From contig JADBWH010000020.1 in assembly GCA_020404105.1 (NCBI GenBank), forward strand, positions 58,854 through 122,853: a stretch of 64,000 nt of DNA, given 5' to 3'. Each line of letters begins with the position of its first letter. Within the stretch, counting starts at the first letter, position 1. The position numbers were made by a program, and so were the translations under genes. A model generated the notes under the pieces. That model made no database searches. It was given only the letters and a program-made list of their open reading frames with translations, and had not been told where the DNA came from. Shown here one piece after another: positions 63,885 through 64,000 of this stretch. Source of the stretch: Pseudanabaena sp. M53BS1SP1A06MG. Its GTDB lineage: Bacteria; Cyanobacteriota; Cyanobacteriia; Pseudanabaenales; Pseudanabaenaceae.

Positions 63885-64000
63885 ATGAGAGAAACACACG
63901 TTAGTCACACACTATTTATTACAGATGCGAGAGGTAGCAGGAAACTCGCACTTGATGGATTAAAGTACACAATTGGGCGGGATGTGAATAATAATATCCA
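63885..64000 (+). CDS. FHA-domain protein, N-terminal fragment (runs off the window)
   Basis: 38 codons from ATG 63885: SHTLFITDARGSRKLALDGL, then KYTIGRDVNNNI. The YTIGRD-N-I segment is the first strand pair of an FHA domain, which binds phosphothreonine. Cyanobacterial proteins with this N-terminus often continue into output domains such as GGDEF, cyclase or HTH. What follows is outside the window. Confidence 0.8.
   Translation, partial: MRETHVSHTLFITDARGSRKLALDGLKYTIGRDVNNNI

Overview
The window is chromosomal DNA from a cyanobacterium. Photosynthesis genes (petB-petD, petF, CP12, RbcR, a PAM68-like protein, a cluster resembling the slr0144-slr0148 photosystem II assembly operon), the atpB-atpE pair, a preQ1 reductase and the dense GCGATCGC (HIP1) octamers all point there. 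The sequence style, with moderate GC and a large load of small palindromic repeats, suggests a filamentous Pseudanabaena-like organism; that genus call is inference.

Layout: 1-5.1 kb holds the end of efp, accB, a small membrane protein, a cyclic-nucleotide-binding protein, pgi and the ribosome hibernation factor. 5.3-9.1 kb holds queF, an ExbD-TonB pair and two tandem plant-type ferredoxins. 9.3-16.7 kb holds murJ, a Ser/Thr kinase with WD40 repeats and an O-antigen-ligase-like TPR membrane protein. 16.9-23.4 kb holds a fused 5-oxoprolinase and a dnaX interrupted by a 141-residue mini-intein. 23.4-27.3 kb holds a redox module (pyridine-independent-looking thioredoxin-reductase-like flavoprotein, type II peroxiredoxin, divergent PerR/Fur regulator) and three small membrane-associated genes. 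27.7-30 kb holds an FHA-LuxR regulator, a probable NdhP peptide, a structured leader, rpsO and a PAM68-like gene. 30-33 kb is the photosystem II assembly cluster on the minus strand. 34-38 kb holds rbcR, hisC, tRNA-Ala, a plastoquinone prenyltransferase and CP12. 38-45.9 kb holds sppA, a glycosyltransferase, an FAD oxidoreductase, dapB, tRNA-Glu with a decayed copy, a Nudix hydrolase, an atypical response regulator and a secreted protein. 46.6-52.7 kb holds atpB-atpE, a sigma factor with a duplicated region 2, moeA and trmD. 52.8-64 kb holds RidA, Uma2, an aldolase/SDR fusion, an unusual repeat protein, petB-petD, an M23 peptidase, a GNAT, a DUF4168 protein, prfB with a programmed frameshift, and the start of an FHA gene.

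The most distinctive feature is the intergenic DNA. At least six families of short (about 80-150 bp) inverted-repeat elements, roughly twenty copies, lie between genes. Several families carry matching flanking direct repeats, so they behave as non-autonomous transposable elements (MITEs). No transposase gene is visible. The most interesting protein-level observations are the dnaX mini-intein, the sigma factor with two copies of region 2, the response regulator lacking its phospho-acceptor aspartate, the prfB +1 frameshift site, the redox module with a palindromic candidate PerR operator, and the structured RNA leader before rpsO. All functional names rest on reading motifs by eye; no database search was possible.
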